The notes beneath the pieces were generated by a model. It saw only the letters and a program-made list of their open reading frames with translations, was not told the origin of the DNA and searched no databases. From Ramlibacter paludis (GTDB taxonomy: Bacteria; Pseudomonadota; Gammaproteobacteria; Burkholderiales; Burkholderiaceae_C), in the NCBI RefSeq assembly GCF_022012305.1, contig NZ_JAKLTM010000004.1:124001-188000 (forward strand): 64,000 bases of DNA, in the 5' to 3' direction. A program made the position numbers and the translations under genes. Positions 53,636 through 64,000 of this stretch are shown here, one piece after another (the stretch's first letter is position 1; each line of letters opens with the position of its first letter).

Positions 53636-53716
53636 GGGCTAGAGGCTGGAGGCTAGGGTCTAGGGGAACAACCAAATTTGCATTCCCTAGCCTCTAGCCT
53701 CCAGCCTCTAGCCCCT
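53634..53716. terminator. CTAG-rich 32-base inverted repeat between convergent genes
   Basis: The arms 53634-53665 and 53685-53716 are inverted copies with two mismatches, separated by a 19-base AT-rich loop. The left arm starts within the stop codon of the ABC exporter; the right arm ends two bases before the stop of the DUF1178 gene. CTAG occurs several times per arm. It would end transcripts from both sides. Confidence 0.7.
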
Positions 53717-53718
53717 CT

Positions 53719-54159
53719 TTACTGCAACGGCCCCTTCAACCCCTTCGGCACCGGCAAGGGCATCACCGCAATGCCCTCCTCCAGCAGCGACTCCGTCTCC
53801 TCCCGCGAAGCCTGCCCGCGGATGTTCCGGTCTTCCGTTTCGCCGTAGTGGATCTTGCGCGATTCTTCCGCGAACTTCTCGCCGACGTCCTCGGTGTTGG
53901 CCATCACGTGCTGCACGAGTTGCAGCCACGCGGCCTGCATCTTCGCGTCGGGCGCGTTCATCACTTGCTGCTTGGCAGGCGCGGGTTCGGCGGCGCCGAG
54001 GTTCAGCCGCGGCGCGCTGGGCATCTTCGCCACCTGCACGTCGCCGCAGAGCGGGCACTCCACGAGGCCGCGGCCCAGCTGGTCCTGGAACTCGTCTTCC
54101 GAGCCGAACCAGCCCTCGAAGCCGTGCCCATGGGCGCACTGGAGATTCAGGACCTTCAT
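53719..54159 (-). CDS. DUF1178 family protein
   Basis: A 146-residue protein: MKVLNLQCAHGHGFEGWFGS with the four-cysteine start, then VECPLCGDVQVAKMPSAPRL and FAEESRKIHYGETEDRNIRG, the family end region. Two CxxC-like pairs suggest zinc. Uncharacterised; regularly located downstream of nuo with the Nudix and DUF2818 genes, as here. It overlaps the Nudix gene by four bases. Confidence 0.93.
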   Translation of the reverse strand: MKVLNLQCAHGHGFEGWFGSEDEFQDQLGRGLVECPLCGDVQVAKMPSAPRLNLGAAEPAPAKQQVMNAPDAKMQAAWLQLVQHVMANTEDVGEKFAEESRKIHYGETEDRNIRGQASREETESLLEEGIAVMPLPVPKGLKGPLQ

Positions 54160-54743
54160 GGCTGGGAAGGTGGGGCCTTCCAGTCGAGTTTCCAAGCCCC
54201 GGACAGGACGTTCTGCAGCCACAGGGCGGCCGCCAGCGTCTTCGAATCCTCCACCTTGCCTTCGCCGCACCAGCGCAGGAATTCTTCCGGCGTGGCGGTG
54301 AAGACTTCCAGGAACTCGCCCTGGTCCAGGTTGGCCTTGCGTTGCTCCAGCCCGCGGGCGAACCAGATCTCGATCTTCTCGTCCGAGTACGCCACGGTCG
54401 GCGCCATCGTGAAGGCATAGGCCCACTCGCGCGCGATGTAGCCGGTCTCCTCGAGCAGCTCGCGCTGCCCGCAGGCCAGGCCACCCTCGCCCGCATCCAG
54501 CTTGCCGGCCGGGATCTCGATCATCACGCCGCCCGCGGCATGGCGGAACTGGCGCTCCAGCACGATGCGGCCGTCGTCCAGCAGCGGCACCACGGCCACG
54601 GCGCCGGGATGCAGCACGAATTCACGGGTGGTGAGCGACGCGTCGGGCAGGCGCACGGTGTCGCGCACGATGTGCAGGAAGCCGCCCTGGAGGATCTCCT
54701 CGCGCGAAACCCGTTCTTCGATGAGATGCTTGTCCTGGGCCAT
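54156..54743 (-). CDS. Nudix hydrolase (ADP-ribose pyrophosphatase type)
   Basis: A 195-residue enzyme. The Nudix box GKLDAGEGGLACGQRELLEE followed by TGY is complete, with Mg-binding RELLEE. VLERQFRHAAGGVMIEIPAG precedes it as in ADP-ribose pyrophosphatases. The start ATG at 54743 overlaps the stop of DUF2818; in-frame codons upstream lie within that gene. Confidence 0.93.
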   Translation of the reverse strand: MAQDKHLIEERVSREEILQGGFLHIVRDTVRLPDASLTTREFVLHPGAVAVVPLLDDGRIVLERQFRHAAGGVMIEIPAGKLDAGEGGLACGQRELLEETGYIAREWAYAFTMAPTVAYSDEKIEIWFARGLEQRKANLDQGEFLEVFTATPEEFLRWCGEGKVEDSKTLAAALWLQNVLSGAWKLDWKAPPSQP

Positions 54744-55048
54744 CAGTGCCTCCCGTGCCGGAACAGGTAACGCCACACGAAGCCCGGAAAGGCGAACGTG
54801 AGGAACAGCGCGCCGGTGACGGCGTAGAACTCCCAGCCCTGCGGCGCGATCTGGCCGGCGTGCTTTTCCAGCGCGAGGCCGATGCCGCCGACGATGAAGT
54901 ACAGCGCCACCAGTTCGGCCAGCCGCACGGCCAGGTTCTTGCCGTCCGCCAGCGCCACCACGCCCAGCACGCGCTGGCTCAGGAAAGGCAGGTTGGCGGC
55001 GGCAAAGGCCAGCACGAGCACCAGCCAGACGGAAGCGGCCTGCGACAC
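54743..55048 (-). CDS. DUF2818 membrane protein
   Basis: A 101-residue protein with three TMs (WLVLVLAFAAANLPFLSQRV, AELVALYFIVGGIGLAL, FYAVTGALFLTFAFPGFVWR). The family is found directly downstream of nuoN in betaproteobacteria, as here (seven bases), but is not a known complex I subunit. Confidence 0.92.
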   Translation of the reverse strand: MSQAASVWLVLVLAFAAANLPFLSQRVLGVVALADGKNLAVRLAELVALYFIVGGIGLALEKHAGQIAPQGWEFYAVTGALFLTFAFPGFVWRYLFRHGRH

Positions 55049-55055
55049 CGTGAAA

Positions 55056-56543
55056 TTACGTGCCGAGCGTCTTGATGATCGCCTGTGCGCACAGCGTCAT
55101 CAAGCCGCCGGGCAGGATGCCCAGGATCAGCACCAGGGCGCCGTTGATGGTCAGCACCACGCGCACGTCGGCGGGCGCGGCCACGGTGGTGGCCGTGATC
55201 GGCGCGTCGAAGTACATGACCTTGACGACGCGGATGTAATAGAAGGCGGCCACCAGCGACATCATCACGGCGAACACCGCCAGCGCGATGAACAGCGCGC
55301 TGCCGGACACCAGCAGCGCCTGCAGCACGGCCAGCTTGGCGTAGAAGCCCACCAGCGGCGGCACGCCGGCCAGCGAGAACAGGCAGATCGCCATCACGCC
55401 GGCATACAGCGGGCTGCGCTGGTTGAGGCCGGCCAGGTCGGCGATCTCGTCGCTTTCGAAGCCCTCGCGCGCCAGCAGCAGGATCACGCCGAAGCTGGCC
55501 AGCGTGGTCAGCACGTAGGTGATGATGTAGAACATCGCCGAGCTGTAGGCGTTGGCGGCGGCGGCGGAGTTGCCGTTGACCACGCCCGACAGCAGGCCCA
55601 GGAGCACGAAGCCCATCTGGCCGATCGTGGAATAAGCCAGCATGCGCTTGAGGTTGGTCTGCGCGATGGCCGCCAGGTTGCCGATGAAGAGCGAGGCCAC
55701 GGCCAGCACCACCAGCATCTGCTGCCAGTCGATGGCGAGCGGCAGCAGGCCTTCCACCAGCAGGCGGATGCAGATCGCGAAGGCGGCCAGTTCCGGGGCG
55801 GAGCCGATCATCAGCGTGATTGCGGTCGGCGCGCCCTGGTAGACGTCCGGGATCCACATGTGGAAGGGCGCGGCACCCAGCTTGAAGGCCAGGCCGGCGA
55901 CGATGAACACCAGGCCGAAAACCAGCACGGTGTGCTTGACCTGGCCGGTGCCGATCACCTTGAACACGGTGCCGATGTCCAGCGAACCGGTGGCGCCGTA
56001 CATCATCGACAGGCCGTACAGCAGGAAGCCCGAAGCCAGCGCGCCGAGAATGAAGTACTTCATGGCCGCTTCCGTCGCGACGGTGTGGTCGCGGCGCAGG
56101 GCCACCAGCGCGTAGCTGGAGAGCGTGAGCAGTTCCAGGCCCAGGTAGATCACCAGGAAGTTGCTGCCCGAGATCATCACGAAGATGCCCAGCAGCGAGA
56201 ACATCGCCAGCGTGAACATCTCGCCGCCGCGCAGCATGTCGCGGTCGGCCGCGTACGGCCGGCCGTAGACCAGGCAGACCATCATGGCGATGGCGGCGAA
56301 GCACTTCAGCCAGTTGGCCATGGGGTCGACGACCACCATCTTGTTGAAGGCGTACACGGTGGCGCCTTCGATGCCCCACTGCGCGGTGATGAAGGCGGTG
56401 GCGGCCAGCGCCAGCATCGTCAGCGCATAGGTCACGGTGCGCAGGCGCGTCTTCACGCCCAGGTCCACCAGCGCGATCACGCAGGCCGCCAGCAGCAGCA
56501 GGATTTCGGGCAGGACCGCGAACAGGCTCGTCTTGTCGATCAT
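55056..56543 (-). CDS. nuoN: NADH-quinone oxidoreductase subunit N
   Basis: A 495-residue antiporter-like subunit of the membrane arm of complex I. Conserved elements are [20 protein letters not shown] with the TM5 glutamate, [20 protein letters not shown] with the TM7 lysine and [20 protein letters not shown] with the TM8 region, with about 14 TMs. Proton pumping role is established in the family. Confidence 0.97.
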   Translation of the reverse strand: MIDKTSLFAVLPEILLLLAACVIALVDLGVKTRLRTVTYALTMLALAATAFITAQWGIEGATVYAFNKMVVVDPMANWLKCFAAIAMMVCLVYGRPYAADRDMLRGGEMFTLAMFSLLGIFVMISGSNFLVIYLGLELLTLSSYALVALRRDHTVATEAAMKYFILGALASGFLLYGLSMMYGATGSLDIGTVFKVIGTGQVKHTVLVFGLVFIVAGLAFKLGAAPFHMWIPDVYQGAPTAITLMIGSAPELAAFAICIRLLVEGLLPLAIDWQQMLVVLAVASLFIGNLAAIAQTNLKRMLAYSTIGQMGFVLLGLLSGVVNGNSAAAANAYSSAMFYIITYVLTTLASFGVILLLAREGFESDEIADLAGLNQRSPLYAGVMAICLFSLAGVPPLVGFYAKLAVLQALLVSGSALFIALAVFAVMMSLVAAFYYIRVVKVMYFDAPITATTVAAPADVRVVLTINGALVLILGILPGGLMTLCAQAIIKTLGT

Positions 56544-56559
56544 TTCGTTCTCTTCCCGC

Positions 56560-58041
56560 TTACTGCAGCTTCGAAGCCGCGACGTGCTTCAGGAAGTCGG
56601 CCACCGACACGTTCATGACGTCGGTGAAGGGTTTGGGGTACACGCCCATGTACAGGACGGCCGCGGCCAGCAGGCCCAGCATCAGGAACTCGCGGGCGTT
56701 GATGTCCGTGAGCGTCTTCACGTGCTCGTTGGCGATGGGGCCGAAGTACACGCGCTTGACCATCCACAGCGTGTAGGCGGCGCCGAAGATCAGCGCGGTG
56801 GCTGCCAGCAGGCCGAGCGTGAAGTGGTACTTCACCGCGCCCAGGATCACCATCCACTCGCCGACGAAGCCGGCGGTGGCGGGCAGGCCGCAGTTGGCCA
56901 TGGCGAACAGCACGGCGAAGGCGGTGAATGTAGGCATGGTGTTGGCCACGCCGCCGTAGTCGGCGATCTCGCGCGAATGCACGCGGTCGTAGAGCACGCC
57001 GATGCACAGGAACATGGCGCCCGAGACGAAGCCGTGGGCGATCATCTGCACGATGCCGCCGGCAACGCCGAGGTCGTTGAAGATGAAGAAGCCGAGCGTG
57101 ACGAAGCCCATGTGGGCCACCGACGAATAGGCCACCAGCTTCTTCATGTCCTGCTGCACCATCGCGACCAGGCCGACGTAGATCACGGCGATGAGCGACA
57201 GCGCGATGATCAGCCAGGCCCACTCGCGCGCGGCGTCGGGGGCGATCGGCATGGAGAAGCGCAGGAAGCCGTAGGCGCCCAGCTTCAGCATGATGGCGGC
57301 CAGCACGGCGGAGCCGCCGGTGGGCGCTTCCACGTGCACGTCGGGCAGCCAGGTGTGCACCGGCCACATCGGCACCTTCACCGCGAAGGCCGCGAAGAAG
57401 CCGAAGAACAGCAGCGTCTGCGCCAGCGAGGACAGCGGCAGCTTGTGCCAGGTGAGGATGTCGAAGCTGCCGCCGGACTTGGTGTACAGGAACACCAGTG
57501 CGACCAGCATCAGCAGCGAGCCGAGCAGCGTGTAGAGGAAGAACTTGAAGGCCGCGTAGATCTTGTTCGGGCCGCCCCAGATGCCGATGATCAGGTACAT
57601 CGGGATCAGCGTGGCTTCGAAGAAGGTGTAGAACAGCACGGCGTCGAGCGCGCAGAACACGCCGATCATCAGGCCCGACAGGATCAGGAAGGCGCCGTAG
57701 TACTGGTTGACGCGCTCGGTGATCACTTCCCAGCCAGCGATCACCACCACCAACGTGATGAAGGCGGTGAGCAGCACGAACCAGAAGGAGATGCCGTCCA
57801 CGCCCAGGTGGTAGTGGATGTTGAAGCGCGAGATCCAGTCGGTCTTCTCGACGAACTGCATCGCGGAGGTGGCGGTGTCGAACTGGCCGTAGAGCGGCAG
57901 CGTCACCAGCAGGCTGGCGATGGCGCCGATCAGCGCGATCCAGCGCACGGTGCGCGCCTGGTCGTCGCGCCCCAGGGCCAGCAGGATGGCGCCGAAGACG
58001 ATCGGCGTCCAGATGGCCAGGCTCAAGAGTCCCATCTTCAT
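56560..58041 (-). CDS. nuoM: NADH-quinone oxidoreductase subunit M
   Basis: A 493-residue antiporter-like subunit. [20 protein letters not shown] holds the TM5 glutamate, [20 protein letters not shown] the TM8 region and [18 protein letters not shown] the TM10 region. 16 bases separate it from nuoN. Confidence 0.97.
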   Translation of the reverse strand: MKMGLLSLAIWTPIVFGAILLALGRDDQARTVRWIALIGAIASLLVTLPLYGQFDTATSAMQFVEKTDWISRFNIHYHLGVDGISFWFVLLTAFITLVVVIAGWEVITERVNQYYGAFLILSGLMIGVFCALDAVLFYTFFEATLIPMYLIIGIWGGPNKIYAAFKFFLYTLLGSLLMLVALVFLYTKSGGSFDILTWHKLPLSSLAQTLLFFGFFAAFAVKVPMWPVHTWLPDVHVEAPTGGSAVLAAIMLKLGAYGFLRFSMPIAPDAAREWAWLIIALSLIAVIYVGLVAMVQQDMKKLVAYSSVAHMGFVTLGFFIFNDLGVAGGIVQMIAHGFVSGAMFLCIGVLYDRVHSREIADYGGVANTMPTFTAFAVLFAMANCGLPATAGFVGEWMVILGAVKYHFTLGLLAATALIFGAAYTLWMVKRVYFGPIANEHVKTLTDINAREFLMLGLLAAAVLYMGVYPKPFTDVMNVSVADFLKHVAASKLQ

Positions 58042-58054
58042 TGTTCTTGTTCCC

Positions 58055-60112
58055 TTACTTCCTGAGCCATTCCTGGACCATCGGCCAGCTGACGAAGTAC
58101 GTCATCAGCACGATCACGCCCAGCAGCATCGCGAAAGCGTAGTGGTAGATGTAACCCGATTGCACCCAGCGCACGACGCCGGCGAAGCGGGCCACCAGGT
58201 GCGCGCTGCCGTTGACGAAGATGCGCTCGATCACGCCCTGGTCGCCGCCCTTCCACAGGCCGCGGCCGAGGCCGCGCGCCGCCGGCGCGAAGACGTTCTC
58301 GTTGATCCAGTCCATGTAGTACTTGTTCTCGAGCAACGTGTAGATCGGCTGGACGCGCTTCTGGATGGCGCCCGGGATGTCCGTCCGCTTCAGGTACATG
58401 AACCAGGCCAGCACCACGCCGGCCAGCGCCAGCCAGAACACCGGCGAAGTCAGGCCGTGCAGCGCCATGGCGAGCGGGCCGTGGTATTCCTTGGCCATCT
58501 CCTCCAGCGCCGGATGCTTCTCCAGGTTGACGAAGATCGCGTCCTTGAAGAAGTCACCGTACAGCATCGGGCCGATGGTCAGGAAGCCGATCACCACCGA
58601 GGGGATCGCCAGCAGGATCAGCGGCGCGGTCACCACCCAGGGCGACTCGTGCGGCACGTGGTGCTCGTCGGCGTGGTGGTGCGGGTCCGGCTCGTCGTGC
58701 GCATCGTGCTCGTGCGCCGGCGCCTCGTCGAAGCGCTCCTTGCCGTGGAACACCAGGAAGTACATGCGGAACGAGTAGAAGGCGGTGACGAACACGCCGG
58801 CCATCACCGCGAAGTAGGCGAAGCCCGCGCCCGGCAGCTTCGACAGGTGCACCGCCTCGATGATCGAGTCCTTGGAATAGAAGCCCGCGAACAGCGGCGT
58901 TCCGATCAGCGCCAGCGAGCCGAGCAGCGAGGTGATCCAGGTGATCGGCATGTACTTGCGCAGGCCGCCCATCCAGCGGATGTCCTGGTTGTGGTGGCAG
59001 CCGATGATCACGGAGCCGGCCGCGAGGAACAGCAGCGCCTTGAAGAAGGCGTGCGTCATCAGGTGGAACACGGCCACCGAGTAGGCGGAGGCGCCCAGCG
59101 CCACGGTCATGTACCCCAGCTGCGACAGCGTGGAGTACGCCACCACGCGCTTGATGTCGTTCTGGATGATGCCCAGGAAGCCCATGAACAGGGCCGTGAT
59201 GGCGCCGATCACCAGGATGAAGGACAGCGCGGTGTCGGACAGCTCGAACAAAGGCGACATGCGCGCCACCATGAAGATGCCGGCCGTCACCATGGTGGCG
59301 GCGTGGATCAGCGCGGAGATGGGCGTCGGGCCTTCCATCGAATCGGGCAGCCAGACGTGCAGCGGGAACTGGGCGCTCTTGCCCATGGCGCCGATGAACA
59401 GGCAGATGCAGATCACGGTGATCAGCATCCAGTCGGTGCCGTAGCTGAAGGCGATCTTGGCCAGCTCGGGCGCCTTGGCGAAGGTCTCGCCGTAGTTCAG
59501 CGTGTTGGCATACGAGGCGATCAGGCCGATGCCCAGGATGAAGCCGAAGTCGCCGACGCGGTTGACCAGGAAGGCCTTGAGGTTGGCGAAGATGGCGGTC
59601 GGCTTGGTGAACCAGAAGCCGATCAGCAGGTAGGACACCAGGCCCACCGCTTCCCAGCCGAAGAACAGCTGCAGGAAGTTGTTGCTCATGACCAGCATGA
59701 GCATCGAGAACGTGAACAGCGAGATGTAGCCGAAGAAGCGGTTGTAGCCCTCGTCTTCCTCCATGTAGCCGATGGTGTAGATGTGCACCATCAGCGAGAC
59801 GAAGGTCACCACGCACATCATCATGGCGGTGAGCCCGTCGACCAGGAAGCCGACCTCCATCTTCAGCCCGCCGATCACCATCCATTCGTAGATGGTCTGG
59901 TTGAAGCGCGCGCCGTCGGCGGCCACGCTCTTGAGCGTGAGCGCGGACAGCACGAAGGCGATGAACACGCCCAGGATGGTGAAGGTGTGCGACAGGCGCC
60001 GGCCCAGGACGTTGCCGCCCAGGGTGGTGCCGAACACGCCGGCCAGCACGGCCCCGGCCAGCGGGGCCAAGGGAACGGCAAGCAGCGTCGCTGCGTTGAG
60101 GGTTGTAGCCAT
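58055..60112 (-). CDS. nuoL: NADH-quinone oxidoreductase subunit L
   Basis: A 685-residue antiporter-like subunit whose C-terminal end has the long lateral helix. FFGWEAVGLVSYLLIGFWF has the TM5 glutamate, AQFPLHVWLPDSMEGPTPIS is the TM8 region. A cytoplasmic His/Asp-rich loop (AHEHDAHDEPDPHHHADEHH) is present, common in betaproteobacterial NuoL. Nearest neighbour nuoK is 23 bases upstream. Confidence 0.97.
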   Translation of the reverse strand: MATTLNAATLLAVPLAPLAGAVLAGVFGTTLGGNVLGRRLSHTFTILGVFIAFVLSALTLKSVAADGARFNQTIYEWMVIGGLKMEVGFLVDGLTAMMMCVVTFVSLMVHIYTIGYMEEDEGYNRFFGYISLFTFSMLMLVMSNNFLQLFFGWEAVGLVSYLLIGFWFTKPTAIFANLKAFLVNRVGDFGFILGIGLIASYANTLNYGETFAKAPELAKIAFSYGTDWMLITVICICLFIGAMGKSAQFPLHVWLPDSMEGPTPISALIHAATMVTAGIFMVARMSPLFELSDTALSFILVIGAITALFMGFLGIIQNDIKRVVAYSTLSQLGYMTVALGASAYSVAVFHLMTHAFFKALLFLAAGSVIIGCHHNQDIRWMGGLRKYMPITWITSLLGSLALIGTPLFAGFYSKDSIIEAVHLSKLPGAGFAYFAVMAGVFVTAFYSFRMYFLVFHGKERFDEAPAHEHDAHDEPDPHHHADEHHVPHESPWVVTAPLILLAIPSVVIGFLTIGPMLYGDFFKDAIFVNLEKHPALEEMAKEYHGPLAMALHGLTSPVFWLALAGVVLAWFMYLKRTDIPGAIQKRVQPIYTLLENKYYMDWINENVFAPAARGLGRGLWKGGDQGVIERIFVNGSAHLVARFAGVVRWVQSGYIYHYAFAMLLGVIVLMTYFVSWPMVQEWLRK

Positions 60113-60135
60113 GTTTCTTGCGCGCCTCTAAGGGG

Positions 60136-60444
60136 TCAGCCTTTGAGCGCGTTCAATTCTTCGACGTTGATGTTCGACTTGTTCCGGAACAGGAGCACCA
60201 GGATCGCCAGCCCGATGGCCGACTCGGCGGCCGCCACCGTGAGGATGAAGAACACGAACACCTGGCCGTGCATGTCGCCCAGGTAGTAGGAGAACGCCAC
60301 GAAGTTCGTGTTGACCGCCAGCAGCATCAGCTCGATGCACATCAGCAGCACGATGAGGTTGCGGCGGTTCAGGAAGATGCCGATCACCGACAGCGCGAAC
60401 AGGATCGCGCCCAGCGTCAGGAAGTGGCCGAGCGAGATGATCAT
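60136..60444 (-). CDS. nuoK: NADH-quinone oxidoreductase subunit K
   Basis: A 102-residue membrane subunit. [20 protein letters not shown] carries the conserved glutamate of TM2, and [20 protein letters not shown] the second. It overlaps nuoJ by four bases (ATGA). Normal length. Confidence 0.97.
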   Translation of the reverse strand: MIISLGHFLTLGAILFALSVIGIFLNRRNLIVLLMCIELMLLAVNTNFVAFSYYLGDMHGQVFVFFILTVAAAESAIGLAILVLLFRNKSNINVEELNALKG

Positions 60445-61112
60445 GCCTTGGTCTCCGTGACAACGCCTGCGGGCGCGGTGGGCGCCGGCGGAACCGGCAG
60501 CGTGGGCGGCAGCTTGACGACCTGCAGCCGGTCGCTGGCCTTCACGCGCACCTGCAGCGACGGATCGATGTGCTTGCTGTCCTTGCGCTGGCGCAGCGTC
60601 AGCGCGATGGCGGCGACGATGGCCACCAGCAGCAGCACCGCGGCGATTTCCAGCGGGAACAGGTACTCGGTGTACAGCAGGCGGCCCAGCTCCTTGGTGT
60701 TGGAGTACTGCACGCCGGCCTGCGCGGCCTGCGCCACGCCGGGCAGCGCGCGCGGCTCCTCGGCCGGGCGGAAGCCGCCCATCAGCACGGCGGCCATCTC
60801 CAGCGCGATCAGCGCGCCGATGGTGGCGGCCAGCGGGAAGTGCTTCCAGAAGCCCTGGCGCAGTTTCTCGACGTCGATGTCGAGCATCATCACCACGAAC
60901 AGGAACAGGACCATCACCGCGCCGACGTAGACCAGCACGAGCGAGATGGCCAGGAACTCCGCCTTCAGCAGCATCCAGATGCCGGCGGCCTGGAAGAAGG
61001 TGAGCACCAGGTAGAGCGCCGCATACACGGGGTTGCGGGCGGTGATGACGCGGAAGGCCGCAAACAGCAGCACCACCGAGAAAAGATAGAAGAGACCGGT
61101 TCGAACGTCCAT
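60441..61112 (-). CDS. nuoJ: NADH-quinone oxidoreductase subunit J
   Basis: A 223-residue membrane subunit. [20 protein letters not shown] and [20 protein letters not shown] with the TM3 pi-bulge region are conserved. A Pro-rich C-terminal tail ([17 protein letters not shown]) is a lineage feature. Confidence 0.96.
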   Translation of the reverse strand: MDVRTGLFYLFSVVLLFAAFRVITARNPVYAALYLVLTFFQAAGIWMLLKAEFLAISLVLVYVGAVMVLFLFVVMMLDIDVEKLRQGFWKHFPLAATIGALIALEMAAVLMGGFRPAEEPRALPGVAQAAQAGVQYSNTKELGRLLYTEYLFPLEIAAVLLLVAIVAAIALTLRQRKDSKHIDPSLQVRVKASDRLQVVKLPPTLPVPPAPTAPAGVVTETKA

Positions 61113-61135
61113 GTCGTTGTTCTTTCGCGCCCGTC

Positions 61136-61660
61136 TTAGCGGTACTTGGCGTCGGCGGCGCGGTTGGCCGCGATCTCCGCCTCGTAGCGGTCGCCCACGG
61201 CCAGCAGCATGTCCTTGGTGAAGTACAGGTCGCCGCGCTTCTCGCCGTGGTATTCCAGGACGTGCGTCTCGACGATCGAGTCCACCGGGCAGCTCTCCTC
61301 GCAGAAGCCGCAGAAGATGCACTTGGTGAGGTCGATGTCGTAGCGCGTGGTGCGGCGGGTGCCGTCGTCGCGCTGTTCGCTCTCGATGGTGATGGCCAGC
61401 GCAGGGCACACGGCCTCGCACAGCTTGCAGGCGATGCAGCGCTCTTCGCCGTTCTCGTAGCGGCGCAGCGCATGCAGGCCGCGGAAGCGCGGCGACAGCG
61501 GCGTCTTCTCCTCGGGGAACTGCACGGTGATCTTGCGGGCGAAGAAGTACTTGCCCGTGATGCGCAGGCCCTTGAACAGCTCCAGCAGCATGAAGCTGGA
61601 GAGGAAGTCCTTGAGCGAGAAGGCGGTGGACCGCGTCGCCAGAGTGTTGGAATTCAACAT
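61136..61660 (-). CDS. nuoI: NADH-quinone oxidoreductase subunit I
   Basis: A 174-residue peripheral-arm ferredoxin-like subunit with two 4Fe-4S motifs, [16 protein letters not shown] and [16 protein letters not shown], carrying clusters N6a and N6b near quinone. [17 protein letters not shown] precedes the first. Confidence 0.97.
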   Translation of the reverse strand: MLNSNTLATRSTAFSLKDFLSSFMLLELFKGLRITGKYFFARKITVQFPEEKTPLSPRFRGLHALRRYENGEERCIACKLCEAVCPALAITIESEQRDDGTRRTTRYDIDLTKCIFCGFCEESCPVDSIVETHVLEYHGEKRGDLYFTKDMLLAVGDRYEAEIAANRAADAKYR

Positions 61661-61670
61661 GACTTTGGCT

Positions 61671-62747
61671 TTACTTGAAGATGTTGAACGGGGTCTGCAT
61701 CCACGCGCCGATCACCACCAGCCACACCAGGGTGACCGGGATGAAGATCTTCCAGCCCAGGCGCATGATCTGGTCATAGCGGTAGCGCGGGAAGGTGGAG
61801 CGGATCCACAGGAACATGGTGACCATGAAGAAGGTCTTGAGGCCCAGCCAGATCCACCCCGGGATGAACGCGAGGAAGTCGAACGGGGGCAGCCAGCCGC
61901 CGAGGAACATGATGACGGCCAGGATGGAGACCAGCCACATGTTGGCGTACTCCGCCAGGAAGAACATGGCGAAGGACATGCCCGAGTACTCGATCATGTG
62001 GCCGGCGACGATCTCCGACTCGCCCTCCACCACGTCGAAGGGGTGGCGGTTGGTTTCGGCCAGGCCCGAGACGAAGTAGACGACGAAGATCGGCAGCAGC
62101 GGCAGCCAGTTCCACGACAGCAGGCTCACGCCGCGGTCGGCGAAGATGCCGCGGCCCTGCTGCAGCACGATGTCGGTCATGTTCAGCGAGCCGGCCACCA
62201 TCAGCACCACCACCAGGCAGAAACCCATGGCGATTTCGTAGCTGACCATCTGGGCCGAAGCGCGCAGCGCGCCGAGGAAGGCGTACTTCGAGTTGGAGGC
62301 CCAGCCGGCGATGATCACGCCGTAGACCTCCAGCGAGGTGATCGCCATCAGGAACAGCAGGCCGGCGTTGACGTTGGCCAGCGCGGTCTCGGGACCGAAG
62401 GGAATCACGGCCCAGGCGGCCAGCGCCGGCATGATCGTCATGATCGGGCCGAGCAGGAACAGGCCCTTGTTGGCCACCGTCGGAATGATGATTTCCTTGG
62501 TGAGCAGCTTGAGCGCGTCGGCAATCGGCGTCAGCAGGCCGAAGGGGCCCACGCGGTTGGGACCGGGACGGATCTGCGTGAAGCCGATCGCCTTGCGCTC
62601 CCACAGCGTCAGGTAGGCCACCGCGCCCATCAGGGGCAGCACCACGCAGATGATCTTGATCAGCGTCCAGACCACCGGCCAGCCGGCCTGCGTCCACCAA
62701 GGCGCGGCGATCAGGCCGTTGCCGAAGCCGTAAATCGTGTCGATCAT
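61671..62747 (-). CDS. nuoH: NADH-quinone oxidoreductase subunit H
   Basis: A 358-residue membrane subunit lining the quinone chamber. [20 protein letters not shown], then EYGVI-like [20 protein letters not shown], and [20 protein letters not shown] with the conserved acidic loop. It overlaps nuoG by four bases. Confidence 0.97.
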   Translation of the reverse strand: MIDTIYGFGNGLIAAPWWTQAGWPVVWTLIKIICVVLPLMGAVAYLTLWERKAIGFTQIRPGPNRVGPFGLLTPIADALKLLTKEIIIPTVANKGLFLLGPIMTIMPALAAWAVIPFGPETALANVNAGLLFLMAITSLEVYGVIIAGWASNSKYAFLGALRASAQMVSYEIAMGFCLVVVLMVAGSLNMTDIVLQQGRGIFADRGVSLLSWNWLPLLPIFVVYFVSGLAETNRHPFDVVEGESEIVAGHMIEYSGMSFAMFFLAEYANMWLVSILAVIMFLGGWLPPFDFLAFIPGWIWLGLKTFFMVTMFLWIRSTFPRYRYDQIMRLGWKIFIPVTLVWLVVIGAWMQTPFNIFK

Positions 62748-64000
62748 GCCGTGGCTCCCGTCGCCGCCAGCGCCGCGCGGGCGTCGGCCGTGAGTTGCAG
62801 CGAAGGCGCGCGGCGCACGATGCCATCGAGCTGGTAGATCGACGCGGTCACCGGGCTGGCGGAGGTGTCGCCTATCCAGGCGGCGGCCGTGCTCTTGTTG
62901 CCCAGCAGGTTGCCCTGCACCATCTCGTTCTTCGCGTCGTCGGCGCCGCGGGCGGCCACCAGGACTTCCTGCGCGGACTCGAATTCGAAGCCCGGCAGGC
63001 CCAGCAGGTTGCCCAGCACGCGCAGGACCTTCCAGCCCGGGCGGGTTTCGGCCAGCGGCTTGACCACGGCGTGGAAGCCCTGCACGCGGCCTTCGGCGTT
63101 GACGAAGGTGCCCGGCGTCTCGGTCCAGGGCGCGATGGGCAGCAGCACGTCGCTGATGTCCATGTTGGCCTTGAAGGGGCTCAGCGTGATGACCATGTCG
63201 GCCTGGCCCAGGGCCGCGGCGGCCCGGGCGCCGCCGGCGCAATCGAATTCGGGCTCGACGTTCAGCAGCAGCGCGGCCTTCAGGCCGCCGGCCGCCAGCA
63301 TCTGGCCGGCGTTCAGGCCGCCCTGCCCCGGCAGCGCCTTCACCAGCTGCGCGCCGACGGTGTTGGCCGCTTCGGTCAGGTAGCCGACGGAGGCGCCGGT
63401 CTGTTCGGCGATCCAGTTGGCCAGCGACAGCAGCGACGATGCGTTCGGGTGGTGCGCGGCGGCGTTGCCCAGCAGGATCGCCTTGCGCTCGCCCGATTGC
63501 AGCGAGGCGGCGATCGCCTTGGCGCTCTCGGTGGCGTTGCCGTTCAGCGGCGCCTTGGTACCCTTGTCGTTGCCGATGGCGGTGGCCACGTCGGCCAGCG
63601 CCTGCATCCAGTGGCCGGCCGGCACGGTGACGCGCGAGGCGATGTTCATCGCCCAGTCGTCGTCGCGGTCGTGGATGACGGAGACCTTGGCGCCGGATCG
63701 GACAGCGCCCCGCAGGCGCAGGGCGAACAGCGGATGGTCCTTGCGGATGTTGGAGCCGACCACCAGCGCGCGCTGCAGCGTCGACAGCGAAGCGATGGAG
63801 GTGCCCAGCCAGCGGACGCCCTCACCGGTGGCGAACTCGGCGTTGCGCAGGCGGTAGTCGATGTTTTCGCTGCCCAGGCCGCGCACCAGCTGGCCGGCCA
63901 GGAACAGTTCTTCCACCGTGCTGTGCGGCGACACCAGCGCGCCGATGGCCTTGGCGCCGTGCTGGTCCTTCACCTGCTTCAGACCGTTGGCCACGTATTC
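62744..64000 (-). CDS. nuoG: NADH-quinone oxidoreductase subunit G, C-terminal part (cut by window edge)
   Basis: About 418 C-terminal residues of the molybdopterin-oxidoreductase-like part are visible (start outside the window). [60 protein letters not shown] and [20 protein letters not shown] are typical of NuoG. The N-terminal Fe-S domains are not in view. It overlaps nuoH by four bases. Confidence 0.95.
   Translation of the reverse strand, partial: EYVANGLKQVKDQHGAKAIGALVSPHSTVEELFLAGQLVRGLGSENIDYRLRNAEFATGEGVRWLGTSIASLSTLQRALVVGSNIRKDHPLFALRLRGAVRSGAKVSVIHDRDDDWAMNIASRVTVPAGHWMQALADVATAIGNDKGTKAPLNGNATESAKAIAASLQSGERKAILLGNAAAHHPNASSLLSLANWIAEQTGASVGYLTEAANTVGAQLVKALPGQGGLNAGQMLAAGGLKAALLLNVEPEFDCAGGARAAAALGQADMVITLSPFKANMDISDVLLPIAPWTETPGTFVNAEGRVQGFHAVVKPLAETRPGWKVLRVLGNLLGLPGFEFESAQEVLVAARGADDAKNEMVQGNLLGNKSTAAAWIGDTSASPVTASIYQLDGIVRRAPSLQLTADARAALAATGATA

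Noticed and set aside
58650..58750. His-rich loop in NuoL as a metal-binding novelty
   Set aside because: Similar His/Asp-rich insertions are common in NuoL of betaproteobacteria, so it is a lineage feature.
54882..62837. Long plus-strand frames opposite nuoN to nuoH
   Set aside because: His/Gln/Arg-rich shadows of the nuo genes with no domain pattern.

Overview
The window is GC-rich DNA, densely packed with genes, and most likely chromosome of a betaproteobacterium from Burkholderiales, probably Comamonadaceae (Ramlibacter/Variovorax-like). This rests on family content rather than on any marker gene: two orphan Bug-type solute receptors, CaiB/BaiF CoA-transferase beside a Bug receptor, several LysR regulators and glutathione S-transferases, and a nuo operon followed by the DUF2818-Nudix-DUF1178 set. 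I saw no rRNA, tRNA, CRISPR array, transposase or integrase gene.

Layout. 1-4224: the start of a Rieske dioxygenase cut by the window edge, a nucleoside hydrolase, three glutathione S-transferases and a divergent LysR regulator. 4482-8809: an AT-richer block of poorly known genes, namely a SLATT-like 2TM protein and five envelope proteins (secreted, lipoprotein or membrane). 8866-16063: a complete Dpp/Opp-type peptide ABC transporter operon ending in a phosphoribosyltransferase, with a divergent M20 amidohydrolase. 16051-18807: LysR, a periplasmic ModA-like protein and a Bug receptor. 18817-25264: small stress and housekeeping genes (YCII, a frameshifted VOC gene, DedA, YegD-like Hsp70, MutL, a lipoprotein hydrolase, a single-domain response regulator). 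25397-32504: miaA, then an AttE/FtsX/AttH-like lipoprotein-export set split by a thioredoxin-fold lipoprotein, a hemerythrin and an acetyltransferase. 32545-37715: a tightly coupled run of small genes (kinase, DUF1579, lipoproteins, three GNAT/VOC-type proteins, cupin, DUF1810). 37859-42975: a plasmid-stabilisation-like basic protein, a Crp/Fnr regulator, an aldehyde dehydrogenase, a tannase-family esterase and a DUF1272 zinc protein. 42976-44200: a second AT-richer patch with a small membrane protein, an attC-like inverted repeat and a DUF433 antitoxin followed by a truncated toxin. 44215-48365: methyltransferase, MscS channel and unknown secreted proteins. 48372-53635: Bug receptor/CoA-transferase pair, Hpt protein, MsbA-like ABC exporter. 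53719-64000: DUF1178, Nudix, DUF2818 and nuoN-M-L-K-J-I-H-G (G cut by the edge), all on the minus strand.

How it works together. The nuo genes encode most of the membrane arm and part of the peripheral arm of NADH:quinone oxidoreductase. The peptide transporter plus M20 amidohydrolase make a plausible uptake-and-hydrolysis unit. The ATPase, FtsX-type permease and AttH-like lipocalin probably form one envelope export system although other genes now lie between them. The most unusual points are the integron-cassette-like remnant at 43.7-44.2 kb, the orphan SLATT island, several palindromes that span the stop codons of convergent genes (including a 32-base CTAG-rich inverted repeat at 53.63-53.72 kb), dispersed hairpin repeats that have been absorbed into the reading frames of mutL and dppD, and a tannase-family esterase lacking both cysteines of the family's CS-D-HC motif.
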